Part shown: positions 23,343 to 34,826 of the stretch, piece after piece
How positions within the stretch are numbered: the first letter of the stretch is position 1
How the letters are laid out: each line of letters starts with the position of its first letter
NCBI RefSeq assembly: GCF_003417535.1
Contig: NZ_QVLS01000011.1
Coordinates: forward strand, 124,001 to 188,000
Reading direction: 5' to 3'
Origin: Hydrogenophaga borbori
GTDB taxonomy: Bacteria > Pseudomonadota > Gammaproteobacteria > Burkholderiales > Burkholderiaceae_C
Length of the DNA: 64,000 bases
Program-made: the position numbers and the translations under genes
The notes under the pieces: model-generated
Databases searched by the model: none
Told to the model about the DNA's origin: nothing
Seen by the model: the letters and a program-made list of their open reading frames with translations, nothing else

Positions 23343-24872
23343 TCAGAACAGCACGACGGCCAGCGCGGTGGACGCCGCCAGGCCGATGAGCACCGGCGGC
23401 GCGAGCACGCGCACCAGGTCGGTGACCGGGACCCGCGCGAAGCCGGCCACGGCAATCAGCGAAGACCAGGCGATCAGCGTGCCGCCGCCGGTCCAGATCG
23501 CGCCCATCTGGCCGATGGCGGCGAGCGTGGTGGCGTCGATGTTGGAGACCGGGCCCAGGGCGCCGGCGAGCGCGCCGGTCAGCGGCAGGCCGGAGAAGCC
23601 CGAGCCGTCGATGCCCGTGACCATGCCCACGATCAGCAGGCCGAAGGCCACGAACAGCGGGTTGTGCGGGATCCAGTCCTGCGCGCTGCGCACCAGGTCA
23701 AACAGCAGGCTGGGGGTTTGCGATGCGTCGCCGCCGAAGATGGCGGCCGCGGTTTCGCTGGCGCCCAGGAAGAAGAAGCCCGCGATCGGCAGCACCGAGC
23801 CCATGGCACGGAAAGCGAACACGAAGCCCTCGGTGATGTGGTCGGCGCTGGCCTCCAGCATCTGGCGCGCGCCCTTCATGGCCAGCGTGGCGAAGATCAT
23901 CAGCAGCGCGGCGGCGCCGCCCACCAGCGACGCGCCCGCGCCGCCCTTGAAGTCGCCCAGCGGCACGCCCAGCTTGGGCAGCACCATCAGCACGATCACC
24001 GTCAGGAACACCAGCGGCGTGACGATGGCGAACAGCTTGGACCACTTGAACTCGTCGGCCGGCACGCTCTGCAGCTCGCGCTTGAGGTCCTGGCTGGTCA
24101 CCGGCTGGTGCTCGCGGCTGGTGCCCTGGGCGATCTCGGCCTTGTGGGTCGTGCCTTCGTGCTCGTGCGCCAGTTCGCCCTTGACGGCCAGTTCCTGCCA
24201 GCGCTCCAGGTGCAGCGGGCTGGCGGGCTGGAATTTGCGGCGGTGGAAGATGAAGATCAGCACCAGCGCGACCACGCCGGTGATGATGGACAGCGCCAGC
24301 GCGCGATCGGCGATCACCGCCGCCGCCGCGCCCGCGGCCTTGGCGCTGATGCCGGGGGCCACGCCGATCACATAGTCGGACGACAGCGCCATGCCCTGGC
24401 CGGCCACGGCGATGGCGGCCGCGCCCACGATGGGCGGCAGGCCGGCCGCGATGGCGGCGGGCAGCAGCACCGCGCACACCAGCGGCACGGCGGGCGTGGG
24501 CCAGAAGAACAGCGAGATGAAGTAGGTGATGGCCGCGAGCAACAGGTACGACACCGGCCCGTTCTTCATCAACAGGCGGAAGGGCCGCACCATCAGGATG
24601 TCGGACTTCAAGGCCTTGAGGGCGTTGAGCAGCGACGTCATCAGCGCGATCACCAGGAAGATGTTGAACAGCTCCTTGGCGGCCACCAGGCTGGCGCTGT
24701 AGACGCTGCCCACGCCAGCGAGGGGGTTGCCCGTCCAGGCCAGGCCGACGAGAAAGGTGGCGGCGATCGAGGGCACGAGCACGTTCGCGCGGAACACCAT
24801 CGTCACGATGATGCTGATCACGCCGAGCAGGTACATCCAGTGCGCCGCTGTCAGGGTTACGTTGGAATCCAT
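23343..24872 (-). CDS. Ion-transporter-superfamily membrane permease
   Basis: The 509-residue protein has about 11-12 hydrophobic spans and a central hydrophilic loop (about residues 215-275, with HEHEGTTHKAEIAQ). The repeat-like halves and segments such as FFWPTPAVPLVCAVLLPAAI and VTGIDGSGFSGLPLTGALAG resemble the IT superfamily (GntP/CitMHS/YfcC-like), which carries organic acids with protons or sodium. I cannot place it in one family. Its leader carries two operator-like palindromes, so I infer it brings in the substrate of the GntR regulon. Confidence 0.75.
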   Translation of the reverse strand: MDSNVTLTAAHWMYLLGVISIIVTMVFRANVLVPSIAATFLVGLAWTGNPLAGVGSVYSASLVAAKELFNIFLVIALMTSLLNALKALKSDILMVRPFRLLMKNGPVSYLLLAAITYFISLFFWPTPAVPLVCAVLLPAAIAAGLPPIVGAAAIAVAGQGMALSSDYVIGVAPGISAKAAGAAAAVIADRALALSIITGVVALVLIFIFHRRKFQPASPLHLERWQELAVKGELAHEHEGTTHKAEIAQGTSREHQPVTSQDLKRELQSVPADEFKWSKLFAIVTPLVFLTVIVLMVLPKLGVPLGDFKGGAGASLVGGAAALLMIFATLAMKGARQMLEASADHITEGFVFAFRAMGSVLPIAGFFFLGASETAAAIFGGDASQTPSLLFDLVRSAQDWIPHNPLFVAFGLLIVGMVTGIDGSGFSGLPLTGALAGALGPVSNIDATTLAAIGQMGAIWTGGGTLIAWSSLIAVAGFARVPVTDLVRVLAPPVLIGLAASTALAVVLF

Positions 24873-25046
24873 GGGTTTGTCCGTGGGTGGTGCCTGCAGG
24901 GTCAGGCGGTGGTTGGTGGGCTGCGACCGGTGCGGGCGGCACCGTGGGGTGGTTGGCCGGCGACCTTCCCTCTTGTTTCCGCCGGCGTGGTTCTGTGCTT
25001 GGCTGCCCTGTATTCAGGCGCAGGTGCTTCGGTGGCGGGCGAAATG

Positions 25047-25059
25047 GTATACAGAATAC
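25047..25059. promoter_or_regulatory. Operator copy, permease side
   Basis: GTATACAGAATAC differs at one base from the perfect operator at 18595-18607. It is 174 bp upstream of the permease start. Confidence 0.7.
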
Positions 25060-25179
25060 TGTTTGGGCGTTCTAGGGTTTTCCCGCGCCGAAAGGGGGCG
25101 CTTGTCGACCCAGAGTGGTGCGTTTTTTCCCGTTCTGGGGGTGGTTTTGGGGAGTTTGGGGTGTGGCGATGGCATCTGT

Positions 25180-25192
25180 GAATACCGTATAC
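25180..25192. promoter_or_regulatory. Operator copy, middle
   Basis: GAATACCGTATAC differs at one base from GTATAC-N-GTATAC. It lies midway between the two divergent genes. Confidence 0.65.
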
Positions 25193-25321
25193 ATTTGATG
25201 CCGCCACGGAATGCAGGCTTCGTGCCAGGCCGGACCCACGCCTTCAAAGCAGGGGTCGGCTCGCGAAGCGAGGGGCCTGGCTAGGCCCCGCCCCATGGTT
25301 TGCCGCTGCCCCGGTCTGTTT

Positions 25322-25334
25322 GTATACTGTATCC
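25322..25334. promoter_or_regulatory. Operator copy, gamma-glutamyltransferase side
   Basis: GTATACTGTATCC differs at one base from the perfect copy at 18672-18684. It ends 17 bp before the start codon, a position where binding would block transcription or its start. Confidence 0.7.
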
Positions 25335-25351
25335 TTTAAGGCGAAATTCCC

Positions 25352-26833
25352 ATGCACAACAGCGCCCTTCCCCGTGCGGTTCGCGGCGAGACGGCCATGG
25401 TGGCGACCGGCCACCCCCTGGCGGCGCAGGCCGCGGCGGGCGCGCTGGCCCAGGGTGGCAGCGCGGTGGACGCGGCCATCGCGGCGGACGCCGTGATGGG
25501 TGTGGTGGAACCCATGGCCACCGGCATCGGCGGCGACCTGCTGGCCATGCTGGTGCCGCCGGGCGCCGAACCGCAGAGCTACAACGGCTCGGGCCGCTCG
25601 CCGATGGCCTTCGAGGCTGGGCTGCTGGCGCCGTTTCCCGGCGCCCGGCTGCCCGAGCGCCACGTGCACACCCTCACCGTGCCGGGCGCGGTGCGCGGCT
25701 GGCACGACCTGCACCAGCGGCATGGGCGGCTGCCCTGGCGCGGGCTGTTCGCGGCGGCGATCGCCGCCGCCCGGGACGGCTTTGCCGTCGGCGCCGTCGC
25801 CGCGCGCGAGTGGGCGCTGTTCCAGCCGGTGATCGCCAGCGACCCGGTGAGCGCGCGCCTGTACCGCGCCGACGCCCCGCCGCGCGCGGGCGATGCCTTC
25901 CACAACCCCGAACTGGCGGCGACCCTGGAGGCCATCGCCCACGGCGGCCCCGACGCCTTCTACCGGGGCGCGCCCGCCGCCGCGGCCGAGCAGGCCAGCC
26001 GCGCGCGTGGCGGTGTGCTCACCGCCAGCGACTTCGCGGCCCACAGTGGCGGGTTCTGCACGCCGCTGCGCGGGCGCTTCCGGGGCCTGGAGGTGCTGCA
26101 GTGCCCGCCCAACACCCACGGCCTGGCCGTGCTGCACGCCCTGCAAGCCCTGGACGCGCTGCCGTTGGACCCCGAGGACCCGCGCAGCGCGCTGGACATG
26201 GTCCGCTGCATGGGCGAGGCCATGGCCCACGCCAAGCGCGTGGTCGCCGACCCGGCGGGCAACACCGTGTGCACGGTGGTGGTCGACGCCGAGGGGTTCG
26301 CGGTCACGCTGATGAGCAGCGTGTTCAAGCGCTTCGGCAGCGGCATTGGCGTGCCGGGCGCCGGTTTCGCCTTGCAGAACCGCGGTTTCGGCTTCGCCCC
26401 GCCGGGCCAGCTCAACGGCGCCGCGCCGGGCAAGCGCCCGTACCACACGGTGGTGCCCGGGGCCGCGCTGCGCGGCGGCGCCTTCCACGCCGGCTTCGGC
26501 GTGGTGGGCGGGGCCATGCAGCCCCAGGGCCAGGTGCAGCTGCTGGTGCGCCTGGCCGCCTGGGGGCAGGAGTTGCAGCAGGCGATCGCCGCGCCGCGCT
26601 GGCGCCTGGAGGGCGAGCGCGCCCTGGCGATCGAGGCCGGCACGCCCGAGCCCGTGGTGCGCGCGCTGCGCGCCGCCGGCTACGCCGAGCCCACCGGACA
26701 GGGTGAGCTGGGCGGGCGCAGCGACTTCGGCGGCGCGCAGATGGTGCTGCGCGCGCCCGATGGCCAGCTGCTCGGCGGCTCCGATCCGCGCAAGGACGGC
26801 ATGGCCCTGGCCTGCGAGGCCGCGTCCCGCTGA
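25352..26833 (+). CDS. Gamma-glutamyltransferase-family Ntn hydrolase
   Basis: The 493-residue protein shows family features: an N-terminal GHPLAAQAAAGALAQGGSAV, MATGIGGDLLAML (53-66) and the autoprocessing site GNT305VCTVVVD312. Thr305 lies seven residues before the Asp, as Thr391 does in E. coli GGT. The HTTHF consensus is replaced by TVCTV. There is no signal peptide, whereas true GGTs are periplasmic. Members of this cytoplasmic branch may hydrolyse amides rather than glutathione. It opens an operon with a GST gene 35 bp downstream, under an operator shared with the HDO locus, so it may deacylate an N-acyl or gamma-glutamyl intermediate. Confidence 0.87.
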   Translation: MHNSALPRAVRGETAMVATGHPLAAQAAAGALAQGGSAVDAAIAADAVMGVVEPMATGIGGDLLAMLVPPGAEPQSYNGSGRSPMAFEAGLLAPFPGARLPERHVHTLTVPGAVRGWHDLHQRHGRLPWRGLFAAAIAAARDGFAVGAVAAREWALFQPVIASDPVSARLYRADAPPRAGDAFHNPELAATLEAIAHGGPDAFYRGAPAAAAEQASRARGGVLTASDFAAHSGGFCTPLRGRFRGLEVLQCPPNTHGLAVLHALQALDALPLDPEDPRSALDMVRCMGEAMAHAKRVVADPAGNTVCTVVVDAEGFAVTLMSSVFKRFGSGIGVPGAGFALQNRGFGFAPPGQLNGAAPGKRPYHTVVPGAALRGGAFHAGFGVVGGAMQPQGQVQLLVRLAAWGQELQQAIAAPRWRLEGERALAIEAGTPEPVVRALRAAGYAEPTGQGELGGRSDFGGAQMVLRAPDGQLLGGSDPRKDGMALACEAASR

Positions 26834-26868
26834 ACCCGCCTTTTCACCGACCCCTGTAAAGGACCCCC

Positions 26869-27489
26869 ATGGCATTGACGATCTATGGCATCGCCGCGTC
26901 GCGCGCGATCCGCCCGCTCTGGGCCGCCGAGGAACTGGGCCTGCCCTACCGGCACGTGCCCTGGCACTACAACGGCCCCGAGACCCGCGAACCGGCCTAT
27001 CTGGCGATCAACCCCAACGGCACGGTGCCCGCCATCGACGACGGCGGCCTGCTGCTGTTCGAGTCGCTGGCCATCACGCTGCACCTGGCGCAGACGCGCC
27101 CGGCGGGCGGGCTGTGGAGCGAGACGCCCGAGGGCGTCGCCGGTCTGTACCAGTGGACGCTGTGGGCCGCGACCGAGATCGAACCGCTGGCGCGCCAGTG
27201 GTTCCACCACACCAGCTTCCTGCCGCCCGAGCAGCGCATCGAATCGCTGGCCACGGCCGCCCTCGACAAGCTGCAGGCGCGCCTCGCGGTGCTCGAGCGC
27301 CACCTGGCCGGGCGCGAGTGGCTGGTGGGCGAGCGCTTCAGCGTCGCCGACCTGAACCTGGCCGCCGTGTTGCAGCGGCTCGATGCCCTGGGCCGCGGTG
27401 AACTGCCCCACACCCGGGCCTGGCACCAGCGCTGCCTGGCCCGGCCGGCGGCGCAGCGCGCCTGGGCACTGCGCCAAGCCAAGGCCTGA
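26869..27489 (+). CDS. Glutathione S-transferase
   Basis: The 206-residue protein has an N-terminal thioredoxin fold (LTIYGIAASRAIRPLWAAEE, then NPNGTVPAIDDGGLLLFES with the conserved cis-Pro and ES pair). A helical C-domain follows, with REWLVGERFSVADLNLAAVL, the N-capping box motif. A Ser in the first motif is the probable activating residue. It conjugates or isomerises electrophiles with glutathione. AAAGGA precedes the ATG. Together with the gamma-glutamyltransferase-like gene it suggests thiol or gamma-glutamyl chemistry in this regulon. Confidence 0.9.
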   Translation: MALTIYGIAASRAIRPLWAAEELGLPYRHVPWHYNGPETREPAYLAINPNGTVPAIDDGGLLLFESLAITLHLAQTRPAGGLWSETPEGVAGLYQWTLWAATEIEPLARQWFHHTSFLPPEQRIESLATAALDKLQARLAVLERHLAGREWLVGERFSVADLNLAAVLQRLDALGRGELPHTRAWHQRCLARPAAQRAWALRQAKA

Positions 27490-27496
27490 GCGGCGC

Positions 27497-29089
27497 TCAG
27501 GCGCGCGCCGGGCCGCTGGCGCCGCCCGCGTCCAGCAAGCGGAAGAAGCCCACCACCTCGGCCAGCCGCGCCGCCTGCGTGCGCAGGCTGTCGGCCGCGG
27601 CGGCGCTTTCCTCCACCAGCGCGGCGTTCTGCTGCGTGGCCTGGTCGAGCTGCGCGATGGCGCTGTTGACCTGGCCGATGCCATCGGTCTGCTCGCCGGT
27701 GGCGGCGCCGATCTCCGAGATCAGGTCCGTCACGCGGCGCACCTGGCCCACGATGTCGTCCATCGCCGCGCGCGCGTCGCCCACCAGGCGCGATCCCGAT
27801 TCGACCTTGTCCACGCTGGCGCCGATCAAGGCCTTGATCTCCTTCGCGGCCTCGGCGCTGCGCTGGGCCAGGCTGCGCACCTCGCCGGCCACCACGGCGA
27901 AGCCGCGGCCCTGCTCGCCCGCGCGCGCCGCTTCCACGGCGGCGTTGAGCGCCAGGATGTTGGTCTGGAAGGCGATGCCGTCGATGACGCCGATGATGTC
28001 GCCGATCTTCTGGCTGCTGGACTGGATCTCCTGCATGGTGGCCACCACCTGGCCCACCACCTCGCCGCCCTTCACCGCGGCCGAGCTGGCCGAAGTGGCC
28101 AGTTGCGTGGCCTGGCGCGCGGTGTCGGCGCTGTTGCGCACGGTGGCGTTCATCTGCTCCATCGAGGCGGCGGTCTGCTGCAGGTTGCTGGCCTGCTGCT
28201 CGGTGCGGGTCGAGAGGTCGGCGTTGCCCGAGGCGATCTGCGCGCTGCCGGTGGCGATGCTGTCGCTGCCCTGGCGCACGTCACCCACGATGCGCACCAG
28301 GCTTTCGTTCATGGCCTTGAGGGCGGCCTGCAACTCGCCCAGCTCGTCGCGGCGCGTCACGGCGATGCTGGAGCGCAGATCGCCCGAGGCCACGGTCTGC
28401 GCCACGCTCACCGCCTCCTGGATGGGGCCGACGATGGAGCGTGTCATCAGCAGGGCCAGCATCAGCGCGGCCACCACGGCCATGGCGCTGCTGCCGATCA
28501 TCAGGTTGCGGTTGCTGGCGTAGCTGGCGTTCGAGGCCTTGACCTCGTTCGCGGCCTGGTCGGCGGCATAGCCGAGGTAGGCATGGCCGGCCTTGATCAG
28601 GGCCTCGAGCAGCGGTCGGCAGTCCGCTTCCATGCGCTGCACCGCGCCCTCGCGGTCGCCTTTGACGGCGTGGTCCAGGATGTCCAGCGCCACCGGACCG
28701 TACTTCGCTTCCACGGCCACGAGCTCGTCGAACAGGCGGCGCTCCTGCGGGCTGGTGTGTTCGTCGCTGTCCAGTGCCTGGCGCAGCTCCTTGAAGCCCT
28801 CGACCACCTGGCCGTGGGCGACGGTGGTGGCGTTCTTCTCGTGTTCGCGGGCCGCGGGCGAGCCCACCAGCACGAGGTTGCGCACGCCGATGGCGCGCGC
28901 GTTGGCCGCGTCGAGCACGTTGTTGGCCAGCATCACGCGGTGCGAGGTTTCGCCCACGTACTGATTGAAGCTGTCGTGCTCGTGCCCGAGTGAGCGCACC
29001 GACAGCGTGGCCACCGCGAGCACGATGACCGCGAGCAGCATGAAACCGGCCATGAGCCGGACTTTGACGGACAGACGATCGATACCCAT
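27497..29089 (-). CDS. Methyl-accepting chemotaxis protein
   Basis: The 530-residue receptor has a short cytoplasmic start, TM1 at about residues 13-33, a periplasmic four-helix-bundle sensor (about 34-190), TM2 (about 192-212), a HAMP domain, and a long signalling coil with the conserved tip [20 protein letters not shown] followed by [21 protein letters not shown] CheR-binding pentapeptide is not seen at the C-terminus. ATG at 29089 is used because the longer frame is Pro/Arg-rich. The ligand is unknown. The 256 bp upstream contain no gene. Confidence 0.93.
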   Translation of the reverse strand: MGIDRLSVKVRLMAGFMLLAVIVLAVATLSVRSLGHEHDSFNQYVGETSHRVMLANNVLDAANARAIGVRNLVLVGSPAAREHEKNATTVAHGQVVEGFKELRQALDSDEHTSPQERRLFDELVAVEAKYGPVALDILDHAVKGDREGAVQRMEADCRPLLEALIKAGHAYLGYAADQAANEVKASNASYASNRNLMIGSSAMAVVAALMLALLMTRSIVGPIQEAVSVAQTVASGDLRSSIAVTRRDELGELQAALKAMNESLVRIVGDVRQGSDSIATGSAQIASGNADLSTRTEQQASNLQQTAASMEQMNATVRNSADTARQATQLATSASSAAVKGGEVVGQVVATMQEIQSSSQKIGDIIGVIDGIAFQTNILALNAAVEAARAGEQGRGFAVVAGEVRSLAQRSAEAAKEIKALIGASVDKVESGSRLVGDARAAMDDIVGQVRRVTDLISEIGAATGEQTDGIGQVNSAIAQLDQATQQNAALVEESAAAADSLRTQAARLAEVVGFFRLLDAGGASGPARA

Positions 29090-29345
29090 GACCCTGGCTC
29101 CCTTCCTTGGTGGACGCGTGGCTACCGGTGGGGTTCGCGGTCCCGATGGGGTTCCGCCTTCCGGATATCGACACGCGCCGCGCCAGGATTTCATGCGGCG
29201 CGACAGCCGGCTGGCGCCGTGCCACTTTGGTTGCCAGGGGAGGGGGATTCAGGCGCTGAAGTGCGGGCCTTCGATGTACAGGCCGGCGCCGGCCCGCGCC
29301 GGTCGTCACGACCTTAAGTGTCCAGCGGGACCTTGCCCGCCGGCT

Positions 29346-30791
29346 TCACCAGGGCATGGAGAAGGTCTTGCAGTTGGTGAAGGACTTGATCGCCTCCTGC
29401 ACGCCTTCCTTGTAGCCCAGGCCCGAGTCCTTGATGCCGCCGAAGGGCGTGAGCTCGATGCGGTAGCCGGGCACCTCCCACAGGTTCACCGAGCCCACCT
29501 TCAGCTCGCGCGCGAAGCGCGCCGCGTCGTCGAAGCGGTTGGTGCAGATGCCCGAGGACAGGCCGAAGGCCGTGCCGTTGGACAGGCGGATCGCCTCGTC
29601 GATGTCCTTGAAGCCGATGATGGGCGAGACCGGGCCGAAGGTTTCCTCGCGCACCACCGTCATCTCGGGCCGCACGCGGTCGAGCACCGTGGGCGAGTAG
29701 AGCGCGCCGTCGCGCCGGTTGCCCACCAGCAGGCGGGCGCCCTGCACCACGGCGTCGTCCACCACGCGCTGGAAATGCGCCGCCGCGGCCTCGTCGATCA
29801 CCGTGCCCATCTCGTTGCGGCGGTCCATCGGGTCGCCGTAGGTCCAGGCGCGGGTCTTGGCCACCACGCGCTCGGTGAAGTCGGCCAGCACCTTCTGGTG
29901 CACCAGCATGCGCTTGACGGCGGTGCAGCGCTGGCCCGAGTTCTTGTACGAGCCTTGCACCGCGAGGTCGCTGGCCTTGTCGAGGTCGGCGTCGTCCATC
30001 ACGATCAGGGGGTCGTTGCCGCCCAGCTCCAGCACCAGGCGCTTGTAGCCCGCCTTGGCGGCGATGTACTTGCCGATGGCCACGCCGCCGGTGAAGGTGA
30101 TGAGGTCCACGTGCGGGTTCGTGATCAGCTCGTCGGCGATCTCGCGCGGGTCGCCGCTCACCACCTGCAGCATCTCCGGTGGCAGGCCGGCCTCGTACAG
30201 CAGGTCGGCGAACCAGTACGCCGACAGCGGCACCTTCTCCGAGGGCTTGAGCACCATGCGGTTGTTGGTGGCCACGCTGGGCACCACCTTGTGCGCCACC
30301 TGGTTCATGGGGTGGTTGAAGGGCGTGATGGCCGTGATCACGCCCAGCAGCGGCTCGCGCGTGGTGATCACCTTGCGCCGCTTGCCGTGCGGCGTGAGGT
30401 CGCAGGAGAACACCTGGCCGTCGTCGCGCAGGGCCTCGTTGGCGCCGAAGTTCAGCACGTCGGCGACGCGGCCGATCTCGTACACGCTGTCCTTCTTGCT
30501 CAGGCCGGACTCGGCGGTGATCAGGTCGGAGCCGGCCTCGGTGCGCTCGCGCAGCAGCGCCGCCGCGCGGTTGAGGATGGCCGAGCGCTCGTAGCGCGTG
30601 AGCCGGGGCTGGTAGGCCTGGGCGATGTCCATGGCGCGGCGCACGTCCTCGACGCTGGCCATGGCCACGCTGCCCACGCGCTCGCCGTTGTAGGGGTTGA
30701 GCACGTCGAAGCGGCGGCCCGTGTGCACCTGTTCGCCGCCGATGCGCAGCGCCTCCTCGCGAAAGCAGGGGCTTTCCAACACGTCGCTCAT
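29346..30791 (-). CDS. phnY: Phosphonoacetaldehyde dehydrogenase
   Basis: The 481-residue ALDH has PFNH (157-160), catalytic E255 in LELGG and C289 in [11 protein letters not shown]. The R-C pair, the His of FNH and Arg108 (EIGRVA) correspond to residues I recall binding the phosphonate group in Sinorhizobium PhnY. It oxidises phosphonoacetaldehyde to phosphonoacetate with NAD+. This assignment is backed by the phosphonoacetate hydrolase gene in the same operon. GGAGG stands 7 bases before the ATG, inside a 66-nt minicistron whose stop overlaps this start. It is the last gene of the phosphonate operon. Confidence 0.9.
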   Translation of the reverse strand: MSDVLESPCFREEALRIGGEQVHTGRRFDVLNPYNGERVGSVAMASVEDVRRAMDIAQAYQPRLTRYERSAILNRAAALLRERTEAGSDLITAESGLSKKDSVYEIGRVADVLNFGANEALRDDGQVFSCDLTPHGKRRKVITTREPLLGVITAITPFNHPMNQVAHKVVPSVATNNRMVLKPSEKVPLSAYWFADLLYEAGLPPEMLQVVSGDPREIADELITNPHVDLITFTGGVAIGKYIAAKAGYKRLVLELGGNDPLIVMDDADLDKASDLAVQGSYKNSGQRCTAVKRMLVHQKVLADFTERVVAKTRAWTYGDPMDRRNEMGTVIDEAAAAHFQRVVDDAVVQGARLLVGNRRDGALYSPTVLDRVRPEMTVVREETFGPVSPIIGFKDIDEAIRLSNGTAFGLSSGICTNRFDDAARFARELKVGSVNLWEVPGYRIELTPFGGIKDSGLGYKEGVQEAIKSFTNCKTFSMPW

Positions 30792-30853
30792 TCGAATGCC
30801 TCCGCGCTGCGCGCTGTGGTGCGAGCCCCTTCGGGCGGCCGTGCGGTGCTCAT
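30788..30853 (-). CDS. 21-codon minicistron coupling ADH to phnY (copy 1)
   Basis: The ATG overlaps the stop of the upstream dehydrogenase (ATGA), and the TGA overlaps the phnY start (ATGA). The peptide begins MSTARPPEGARTTARSAE. The GGAGG that serves phnY lies within it. A second copy at 38074-38139 has the same length, the same two overlaps, the same GGAGG position and about 54 of 66 identical bases by hand alignment. This suggests a repeated element, not chance coding. Whether the peptide itself matters is unknown. Confidence 0.6.
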   Translation of the reverse strand: MSTARPPEGARTTARSAEAFE

Positions 30854-31947
30854 GCGATCTCCTTTTCGGCACTGCCGATGAAATTGCGGCCGCGCGCGCC
30901 AGTCAGGGCGTGCGCCACCATCTGTTCGGCCTGTTCGTCGCTCACGCCGTAGTCGGCGAAGCGCGTGCGCACGCCCAGGCGTTCGATGAAGGCGGTGAGG
31001 CGCCCGGGCGCTTCGTCCAGGTCGCCCAGGGCCTGTGCCAGCACCGCGTCGCGGTCGGCACGGCGGCCGATGGCGCGCGCCAGCACCAGGGGCAGCGGGA
31101 AGGAGCAGGCGATGCCGTGTGGCAGGCCGTAGCGCAGCGTCATCTCGTAGGAGATGGAATGCGCCAGCGCGGTGCGCGTGTTCGAGAAGGCCATGCCGGC
31201 CTTGAGCGCGGCCAGCGCCATGCGCGCGCGCAGTTCGCGGTCGTCCAGGCGGTGCATCAGGCGCGGCAGGGCGTCCAGGATGTCGTGCACCGCCGCCACG
31301 GCGAAGGTGTCCGACACCGGGTTGGCGTTGACGTTCCAGATCGACTCCAGCGCGTGCGACAGCGCGTCCAGCCCGCTCTGCAGCGTCACCGACGCGGGCA
31401 GCGAGAGCATCAGCTCGGGGTCGATGATCGCGGCCGCGGGCCAGGTCTCCTTGAGGTGCAGCGAGTGCTTCACCTGGCGGCCACGGTCCCAGATGGTGGC
31501 CCAGGGCGTGACCTCGCTGCCGGTGCCGGCGGTGGTGGGCACGGCGATGAGCGCCTTCACGCCGGCCGGCGTGAACGGCTGGCCCGAGGCCAGCGCGGCC
31601 ACCAGGGTGGCGAAGGCGCCGTCGGGCGTGCCCACCATCAGCGCCTTGGCGGTGTCGATGGCGCTGCCGCCGCCGAGCGCGACGATGGCCTCGGCGCCGC
31701 GGTCGTCGCCCCAGAAGGCTTCATAGGGCGCGGCGAGCTCGGCCACGTCGGGGTTGGGGCGAACGTCCTCGATGACGCCCACCAGGGCATCGCCCAGCAG
31801 CGCCTCGACCCGGGCCACCAGGCCCAGCGCGCGCGCCTCCGGAAACGTCACCAGCAGGGCCTTGCGACCGGCGAGCAGGCCGGGCAGGGAACACAGGGCC
31901 CCGGCCCCGTAGACGCTGCGCACGGGGTTGAAGTAGTCATGCGGCAT
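30850..31947 (-). CDS. Iron-containing alcohol dehydrogenase of phosphonate metabolism
   Basis: The 365-residue protein is a group III (Fe-dependent) ADH: GGGSAIDTAKAL (NAD loop), TTAGTGSEVTPWA, and metal ligands within PELMLSLP, GLDALSHALE and YGLPHGIACSF. In phosphonate clusters this family acts as phosphonoacetaldehyde reductase (PhpC-like), interconverting phosphonoacetaldehyde and 2-hydroxyethylphosphonate. Here, between phnA and phnY and with no transaminase gene, the likely direction is oxidation of 2-hydroxyethylphosphonate; that is inference. It starts 9 bp after phnA. Its stop overlaps the minicistron start. Confidence 0.85.
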   Translation of the reverse strand: MPHDYFNPVRSVYGAGALCSLPGLLAGRKALLVTFPEARALGLVARVEALLGDALVGVIEDVRPNPDVAELAAPYEAFWGDDRGAEAIVALGGGSAIDTAKALMVGTPDGAFATLVAALASGQPFTPAGVKALIAVPTTAGTGSEVTPWATIWDRGRQVKHSLHLKETWPAAAIIDPELMLSLPASVTLQSGLDALSHALESIWNVNANPVSDTFAVAAVHDILDALPRLMHRLDDRELRARMALAALKAGMAFSNTRTALAHSISYEMTLRYGLPHGIACSFPLPLVLARAIGRRADRDAVLAQALGDLDEAPGRLTAFIERLGVRTRFADYGVSDEQAEQMVAHALTGARGRNFIGSAEKEIA

Positions 31948-31955
31948 GGGGACCT

Positions 31956-34013
<2,058 letters not shown>

Positions 34014-34826
34014 TCAGGCCTCCTCGAGGGCGAAGTCGTGGCGGGGCGGCGTGGCCGCCGCGCGGGCTGGGCTGGCGGCCTTGGCTGTGCCTTCGTCCAG
34101 GCCCGGGTAGATGCGGTGCAGCACCTCGTCGGTGAGCTGGTCGGGCCCACCCTCGAACACGATGCGGCCGCCCGACACGCCCACGATGCGCTCGCCGAAC
34201 TCGCGCGCGTATTCGATCTGGTGCAGGTTGCACACCACCGAGATGCCCAGCTCGCGGCTGGCCTGCTTGAGGTACTGCAGCACCGTGCGCGAGGTCTTGG
34301 GGTCCAGGCTGGCGACGGGCTCGTCGGCCAGGATGATCTTGGGCTGCTGGGCCAGGGCGCGCGCGATGCCCACGCGCTGCTTCTGCCCGCCCGACAGGGT
34401 GTCGGTGCGCAGCTCGGCCTTTTCTTCCAGCTCCACGCGGCGCAGGCACTCGCGGGCGATCTCGATGTCGCGGCGCGGGAACACCTGCAGCCACGAGGCC
34501 ACCGAGGGCATGGCACCGAGCCGGCCGGTGAGCACGTTCTTGAGCACCGACAGGCGCGGCACCACGTTGTAGTGCTGGAAGATCATCGCCACCTGGCGCC
34601 GCGCGCGGCGCAGGCTGGCGCGCTCGGCGGTGACCCGCTGGCCGTCGACGTGGATGTCGCCCTGCGTGGGTTCGCACAGGCGGTTGATGCAACGCAGCAG
34701 CGTGGATTTGCCGGCGCCCGAGGGGCCGAGCACGACGAGGAACTCGCCGGGGGCCACGTCGAGATCGATGCCCTTGAGGGCGTCGAAGTCGCCGTAGCGC
34801 TTGGTCAGGCCGCGGATCTTGATCAC
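34014..34826 (-). CDS. phnC: Phosphonate ABC transporter ATP-binding protein
   Basis: The 270-residue ATPase has Walker A GPSGAGKST, Q-loop FQHYN, signature LSGGQKQR, Walker B ILADEP and switch His (VCNLHQIEYA). MIFQHYNVVPRLSVLKNVL plus the NLHQ box are typical of PhnC. The start is GTG at 34826, overlapping the phnD stop (GTGA). A C-terminal Ala/Pro-rich tail of about 25 residues is longer than usual. Confidence 0.93.
   Translation of the reverse strand: MIKIRGLTKRYGDFDALKGIDLDVAPGEFLVVLGPSGAGKSTLLRCINRLCEPTQGDIHVDGQRVTAERASLRRARRQVAMIFQHYNVVPRLSVLKNVLTGRLGAMPSVASWLQVFPRRDIEIARECLRRVELEEKAELRTDTLSGGQKQRVGIARALAQQPKIILADEPVASLDPKTSRTVLQYLKQASRELGISVVCNLHQIEYAREFGERIVGVSGGRIVFEGGPDQLTDEVLHRIYPGLDEGTAKAASPARAAATPPRHDFALEEA

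Larger units (their letters stand above)
24873..25351. promoter_or_regulatory. Divergent control region with three operator copies
   Basis: These 479 bp separate the permease and the gamma-glutamyltransferase-like gene. No protein-like frame is evident. The region contains three near-copies of the GTATAC-N-GTATAC palindrome at 25047, 25180 and 25322, spaced 133 and 142 bp. A G/C-rich block with inverted repeats lies at about 25210-25310 (for example AGGGGCCTGGCTAGGCCCC). Confidence 0.65.
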
